The translations under genes were made by a program, and so were the position numbers. The notes beneath the pieces were generated by a model. That model saw only the letters and a program-made list of their open reading frames with translations, was not told the DNA's origin and did not search any database. This document shows, piece after piece, positions 60,228 through 64,000 of a stretch of DNA of 64,000 nt (position 1 is the stretch's first letter; every line of letters starts with the position of its first letter). Source of the DNA: Hyphomicrobiales bacterium (GTDB lineage: Bacteria; Pseudomonadota; Alphaproteobacteria; Rhizobiales; Rhizobiaceae); NCBI GenBank assembly GCA_900472575.1, contig UCIV01000025.1, forward strand, positions 49,911-113,910. Direction: 5' to 3'.

Positions 60228-61238
60228 TCAGGCCGCAATCGGCGGCAGGCGGTGGCTGTCGCGATCGACAAATTCGATCGCATGCAATTCCTGCAGCGCT
60301 TCGGCGGGTTCTCCGGCGATTGTGCGCAGAAGCAGCGAGGCGAAGCTGCGGCCGAGATTGCCGCCGGTCATGCGCATGGTGGAAAGTGCCGGGCTGGTGA
60401 AGGCGCCGATCGGCAGGTCGTCATGTCCGACGACGCTGATGGACTGTCCACCATCGACCTCACGCAGCGCCCTGAGCACCCCGATCGCCATTTCATCCGT
60501 GGCGCAGACCATTGCCGTCGGTCGATCCGGCTGTCCGAGCAGGGAAAGTGCGGCTTCGTAACCGCCCTGTTCGGTCGGCATCCGTTCGACATAGAGATCG
60601 GTGGCAAGCCCGCATTCGGTCATCGCGGCCTCCCAGCCCTGACGGCGGACATGGGCGAAAAAATAGTCCTGCGGGCCGCCGACATGTCCAATGCGGCGAT
60701 GGCCGGCGCGATGGAAACGCATCGTCGCGGCGTGAAAGCCGGAAAATCCGTTGCCATCGATATAAGGATGCTGGATCGCCGATTCCGTCCGCCCGTTGGT
60801 GACGAAGGGAAAACCGCGTGACTGCAGAAATTCGACTCGTTCGTCATGGCGCTTGGTACGCACCAGCAGCATGGCATCGACCCTGTGGCCATCGACGAAA
60901 CGGCGGCACATGTCGAGTTCGCTCTCTCCGTGAGGAACGGGCGCGATCACTAGGTTGAGGCCGGCACCGGCCAGATGTTCCGCACAGCCCGACAGCATGT
61001 CGAGGAAATGCAGCGGGCCGATGTGGCCGGGTTCGCTTGGAAGCGTTACTGCCACGAGTTCGGCGCGCTGCTTGCGCAGACGACGGGCCGAAGCATTGGG
61101 GCGGTAACCGGCCCTGTCGGCGGCTTCCTGCACTCGCTTTCGGGTGGCGGCCGATACGTCGGAATAACCGTCGAGCGCCCTCGAGACGGTGGTGATCGAA
61201 AGCCCCAGCGATTGGGCGAGTTGCTTGAGATTGGCCAA
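60228..61238 (-). CDS. LacI-family repressor of the glycoside operon
   Basis: A 336-residue LacI protein. The helix-turn-helix reads NLKQLAQSLGLSITTVSRALDGYSDVSAATRKRVQEAADRAGYRPNASARRLRK, and the rest is a periplasmic-binding-like sensor (VAVTLPSEPGHIGPLHFLD to FVDRDSHRLPPIAA). I choose the TTG at 61238 because GGAGG lies five bases upstream and homology begins there; the frame is open further. Two palindromic CG-centred operators lie just upstream and it is the first gene of the operon, so it likely autoregulates and is relieved by the imported sugar. Confidence 0.9.
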   Translation of the reverse strand: MANLKQLAQSLGLSITTVSRALDGYSDVSAATRKRVQEAADRAGYRPNASARRLRKQRAELVAVTLPSEPGHIGPLHFLDMLSGCAEHLAGAGLNLVIAPVPHGESELDMCRRFVDGHRVDAMLLVRTKRHDERVEFLQSRGFPFVTNGRTESAIQHPYIDGNGFSGFHAATMRFHRAGHRRIGHVGGPQDYFFAHVRRQGWEAAMTECGLATDLYVERMPTEQGGYEAALSLLGQPDRPTAMVCATDEMAIGVLRALREVDGGQSISVVGHDDLPIGAFTSPALSTMRMTGGNLGRSFASLLLRTIAGEPAEALQELHAIEFVDRDSHRLPPIAA

Positions 61239-61267
61239 ATTGTCCTCCCAGACCGCCGAAGAGTTGT

Positions 61268-61303
61268 CCAAAACGTTTTGGAAGTCAACCCGAAACGTTT
61301 TGA
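61268..61303. promoter_or_regulatory. Paired LacI operators
   Basis: CCAAAACGTTTTGG (61268-61281) is a perfect 14-bp palindrome, and AAACGTTT (61293-61300) a second core within CCGAAACGTTTTGA. Both are centred on CG as in LacI/GalR sites. Their centres are 22 bp apart, about two helical turns, 40-65 bases before the LacI start. Confidence 0.75.
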
Positions 61304-61369
61304 TTGTTGGTTCCGCTGCTTCAATAGCCATCACGGTCAGCTATGCATCGTCGTCGTTCACATCATTCG

Positions 61370-61406
61370 AAAAGCCTGCCGCACCTCCTCCCGCGGCAGG
61401 CTTTTT
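61370..61406. terminator. Bidirectional rho-independent terminator between LacI and DNA ligase
   Basis: AGCCTGCCGC (61373-61382) and GCGGCAGGCT (61393-61402) form a perfect 10-bp stem with a 10-base loop, with A and T runs on the outer sides. It terminates the leftward ligase transcript; a rightward role is symmetrical. Confidence 0.8.
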
Positions 61407-61410
61407 CGTT

Positions 61411-62478
61411 TCAGGGCTTGTCCTCGATGTCGAACACTGCGGCATTGTCCTGAACCTCGCGCAAACCCTTGTAAGACGCGTGGCGAAGGTTGCCGTCATC
61501 GGTCCAGCCGCGAAACTCGATCTCGGCAATCAAGGTCGGCTGTGCAAACACGAGGTTCTTTCCCTTCATCGGCACGACCGGCTGTTTCGTCTTCAGCTTG
61601 TCGAGCGTTGTCTTGAGATAGACCGCATCTCGGTCCTTGAACCCGGTTCCAACTGATCCGACCGAGATCCAGCCTGAGCCGCGCCGAGCGGCGATAAGCA
61701 GGCTTCCAATTCCGCCGCGCGCGACGCTCGACTGTTCGTAACCGACGACCATGAAACTTTCGCTTTGGATGCATTTGATTTTCAGCCAGTCCCCGGTTCG
61801 GCCGGAGTGGTAGGGTCTGTCGCGATGCTTGGCGATCACGCCTTCAAGACCCAGGCTGCAGGCATTCGCAAGAGCCTCGTCCGGATCACCGGAAACGTCT
61901 TCGGAAAACTGGATGGCGCTATCGAAGCCATCAAGAAGGTCACCGAGCAGGTGCCGGCGCACCGAGAGTTCCGTTCCTGTCAGGTCATGCCCATCGAAAT
62001 ACATCAGATCGAAGGCATATAGGATCGCTTCAGTCGACGCCCTCTTTCCGCCACGTCCTCCGAGCGATTTCTGCAGCGCCCCGAAATCCGACCGGCCGTT
62101 TCCATCAAGGACAACGGCCTCGCCGTCAAGGATCGCGCTGCGAACGCCAAGTCGCTTTGCCGCGTCAGCGATTGCCGGAAATCTGCTCGTCCAATCGTGA
62201 CCGCCTCTCGTGATGATCCTGACGCCGTCCGGCTCTACATGGACTGCGAGCCGGTAACCGTCCCACTTAACCTCATATATCCAGTCGGGTCCGGTAGGAG
62301 GGGAGGATTTGAGGAGCGCCAGACAGGGCTCGATCCGGTTAGGCATCGGGTCGAACGGGAGGTTGGGTTGGGCGGGGTCTCGTCGACGACGCGGCTGCGA
62401 CTGGGCAATCTGGTCGCTCTGCAACAGTGGGCTGGTGCGACGCTTCCGGGACTGACGCATTACGGAACTCCCTTCCAT
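61411..62478 (-). CDS. ATP-dependent DNA ligase (LigC/LigD ligase-domain type)
   Basis: A 355-residue ligase. Residues 1-45 are basic; then the adenylation domain has the motif I Lys in IYEVKWDGYRLAVHV, motif III AILYAFDLMYFDG, motif IV LEGVIAKHRDRPY and motif V WLKIKC. The C-terminal OB fold runs from about residue 235. It has no polymerase or nuclease domain, so it is a stand-alone ligase, as many rhizobia have near Ku/NHEJ genes. No Ku gene is in the window. The start may be the ATG at 62460. The terminator follows at once. Confidence 0.88.
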   Translation of the reverse strand: MEGSSVMRQSRKRRTSPLLQSDQIAQSQPRRRRDPAQPNLPFDPMPNRIEPCLALLKSSPPTGPDWIYEVKWDGYRLAVHVEPDGVRIITRGGHDWTSRFPAIADAAKRLGVRSAILDGEAVVLDGNGRSDFGALQKSLGGRGGKRASTEAILYAFDLMYFDGHDLTGTELSVRRHLLGDLLDGFDSAIQFSEDVSGDPDEALANACSLGLEGVIAKHRDRPYHSGRTGDWLKIKCIQSESFMVVGYEQSSVARGGIGSLLIAARRGSGWISVGSVGTGFKDRDAVYLKTTLDKLKTKQPVVPMKGKNLVFAQPTLIAEIEFRGWTDDGNLRHASYKGLREVQDNAAVFDIEDKP

Positions 62479-62688
62479 GTGACGCGACTCAAGTTCGAGC
62501 CACGGAAATCGTTCCGGCCGACCACGCAGTTGGACTTATTTGCTTGGATCGGTTACGGCGAAGTCTTCGGCCGGTCTCGCACCTAAGCTGTGGAAATCGT
62601 CGCCCTCTAGGCTCATCTATCGCAGTTCCTGCTGACAGTTGATCCCAACTGGAGAAAGCTTTGATCTTTCAATTAAACGAGGACTGTT

Positions 62689-62967
62689 ATGACGACAACA
62701 AATGAAATCGCCGACAAGATTGCTTCTGAGCATAGCCTGACAAAAGCTCAGGGCAAAGCGGTAGTCGAGGCAGTATTCGCTGCTATCACATCAGCAGCAA
62801 CGTCCGGTGCCGAGACGTCGATCCCGGGATTTGGAAAGTTCAAGGTTAAAGATACTCCGGAGCGCGAGGCCCGAAATCCAGCCACAGGAGCAATGATCAA
62901 AGTCGCGGCCGCAAAGAAATTGACCTTCTCGCCGGCAAAGGCATTGAAAGATACGCTCAACAAGTAA
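62689..62967 (+). CDS. HU-family DNA-binding protein
   Basis: A 92-residue HU/IHF-type protein. It has NEIADKIASEHSLTKAQGKAVVEAVFAAI, the beta-arm core IPGFGKFKVKDTPEREARNPATGAMIKV and the C-terminal helix KKLTFSPAKALKDTLNK. It bends and compacts DNA as a dimer. It is divergent from the DNA ligase with 210 bp between. The first half differs from the housekeeping HupB sequence, suggesting an accessory HU (inference). Confidence 0.92.
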   Translation: MTTTNEIADKIASEHSLTKAQGKAVVEAVFAAITSAATSGAETSIPGFGKFKVKDTPEREARNPATGAMIKVAAAKKLTFSPAKALKDTLNK

Positions 62968-63269
62968 AGTGGTGGCGGCCACGCCCTTGGAGCGCAGGCC
63001 GCCATACGTCGGCGCTGAACGGTCATGGCGGACGGACCAAAAATCAGGCGAATTGTAGGGTGGCAGGTCTGTATCCGCTCGAGGGCACGGTAGTTCGTTG
63101 AGCCCGCCAAATTGTCTCTCACAGAAATTGAACCCGGGACGTTTTGAGTAGAGGATCTCTCCAAAAACGTTGCCGCGACGCTTGCCACGCCCATGCAGAC
63201 CGAGCCGGAAACTCCATTCTTCCAGAGCCCCAAAAGTCTCAAATCATTTGATGACGGACAACCGGTGTA
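62968..63269. other. Intergenic stretch after the HU gene
   Basis: About 300 bp. A TGGCGGCC/GGCCGCCA inverted repeat (62973-63004) with a 16-base loop follows the stop but lacks a T run. No gene or RNA was recognised in the rest. Confidence 0.5.
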
Positions 63270-63404
63270 GTGGCGCTTCTGGCGTTCATTCCCGTCGCGC
63301 CATTCGTCGATCTGCTGACCATGGGTTGGCTCACCACGCTCGTCATGCTGGCGGTTGGCTTCTGGGAAGGGCGGCTGGTGCGCATAAGACGAGAGGCAGC
63401 AAGC
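63270..63404 (+). pseudogene. Membrane-protein C-terminal fragment, LtrA-like
   Basis: The frame reads LLAFIPVAPFVDLLTMGWLTTLVMLAVGFWEGRLVRIRRE, one or two hydrophobic helices with a basic end, which recalls the C-terminus of low-temperature-requirement A proteins. No start or upstream half is present. Assignment is tentative. Confidence 0.3.
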
Positions 63405-63529
63405 CGCAGGCAACAACTTGAGGACCTGGTGCATCTAGGATGCTACTTGGTCTTGAGATCCTAGCCGACGGTGCGACGGTACGCGTGGTGATGGAGGCCG
63501 CAAGGCGCAAGAGTCCGGCCCAGTGTTGT

Positions 63530-63997
63530 CTCGTTGCAAGCCTGCCGCTCGACGGCATCTTTCTCGATCTGCATGGGGCCATGGTGGCTGAGCATGTCGA
63601 TGACGGTGAAGGGGAGCTGCTTTCCCGTATTCGCCGGGCGATCGGTTACGATGTTCCCATTTCCGTATGCCTCGATCTGCACGGAAACATAACCGAGCAG
63701 TCGATGACCGATGCCGACATGCTTGTCGGCTATCGGACCTATCCGCATATCGATATGGCCGTGACGGGGCGAAGAGCGGCCGAACTTCTTGACAGGTTGA
63801 GGAGAGCGTTTCGCCAAGGCCTACCGACAGATCGATTATCTCATCCCCATCTCTGGCAATGCACGATGGTGGAGCCTGCAAAGTCCATCTATGCACTGGT
63901 CGGCGCATTGGAAGAAAAGCCCGACATGGTGTCCATGTCCTCCTTCTTCGGTTTTCCCGCCGCCTACATAGCCGCCTGTGGGGCGATGTCACGGTAA
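63530..63997 (+). pseudogene. M81/MlrC-family peptidase fragment
   Basis: About 155 codons of a microcystinase C-like protein: LPLDGIFLDLHGAMVAEHVDDGEGELLSRIRRAIG with the metal-binding DLHG, VPISVCLDLHGNIT and VGYRTYPHIDMAVTGRRAAELLDRL, then MVEPAKSIYALVGALEEKPDMVSMSSFFGFPAA. About 17 codons around 63806-63860 read in a shifted frame; the correct-looking AYRQIDYLIPISGNA lies in another frame, so two compensating indels occurred. The first ~80 residues and most of the C-terminus are absent; the frame stops at 63995-63997, three bases before the window edge. Confidence 0.65.
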
Positions 63998-64000
63998 CGC

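Noticed and set aside
62478..62530. EcfG-type promoter ahead of the DNA ligase (GGAAC with ACTT at the -10 position)
   Set aside because: The -10 element lacks CGTT; a match on GGAAC alone is expected often by chance.
1..64000. CRISPR array, integron or prophage
   Set aside because: No regularly spaced repeats, attC-like palindromes with cassettes, or phage structural genes were seen.

Overview
The window is chromosomal-type DNA from an alphaproteobacterium of the Rhizobiales, most likely Rhizobiaceae. This rests on gene style and regulatory sites: EcfG-type promoters (GGAAC-N16/17-CGTT), an alphaproteobacterial SOS box (GTTC-N7-GTTC) ahead of an imuA-imuB-dnaE2 cassette, and families such as DUF6481, HWE kinase remnants and NitT/CUT1 ABC transporters. 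No rRNA, complete tRNA, CRISPR array or prophage was seen.

Layout. (1) 0-8.1 kb: a pyrimidine nucleoside/base cluster. A dihydroorotate dehydrogenase pair (the pyrD-like gene runs off the left edge) is divergent from an XRE regulator, followed by a two-permease NitT-type ABC transporter, a uridine-phosphorylase-like enzyme and phosphopentomutase. A TCTCA-N4-TGAGA site recurs in both control regions. (2) 8.6-11.8 kb: IS110 and IS5 transposases, then a broken phosphatase and a receiver-domain remnant separated by a 196-bp Tn3-type miniature element. (3) 11.8-32.5 kb: a general-stress island (DUF3253, DUF1543, a FAD protein, an FdhF/YdeP oxidoreductase, catalase, PfpI, two topoisomerase IB genes, DUF2177, DUF3072, DUF72, DUF808, CorA, S21, cold-shock protein, DUF6481). 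Five EcfG-like promoters lie in front of its genes. It is interleaved with decayed pieces: csp, sugar-binding protein, amidohydrolase, MATE, PAS-GGDEF, HWE kinase and MFS. (4) 32.5-40.3 kb: an IS66 remnant, then FabF, TetR and an RND efflux operon with a second TetR. (5) 40.5-47.2 kb: an AbiE module with intact antitoxin and broken toxin, then the SOS mutagenesis cassette imuA-imuB-dnaE2. (6) 47.3-54.6 kb: a broken hypothetical gene joined to an aldo/keto reductase, then a tightly overlapping operon of N-formylglutamate amidohydrolase, DUF1704 (MATCAP-like) metallopeptidase and ATP-grasp ligase, with a previously unlisted 47-aa gene just upstream, then fragments of an FdhF homologue and a glycerate kinase. 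(7) 54.7-61.3 kb: a LacI-controlled CUT1 sugar ABC transporter with a GH63-like glycosidase. (8) 61.4-64 kb: an ATP-dependent DNA ligase, an HU protein, and degraded membrane-protein and MlrC fragments at the right edge.

How the parts work together. Region 1 probably imports pyrimidine nucleosides or related compounds and cleaves them, feeding ribose-1-phosphate to ribose-5-phosphate. The stress island appears to be a sigma-EcfG regulon covering oxidative, DNA-topology and repair functions, and the SOS cassette adds inducible translesion synthesis. Both toxin-antitoxin loci keep the antitoxin and have lost the toxin. The most intriguing uncharacterised unit is the ligase/carboxypeptidase-like/deformylase-like operon at 49.3-53.5 kb with its small candidate partner protein. 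Many single-base frameshifts, several in G runs, mean some pseudogene calls depend on base accuracy.
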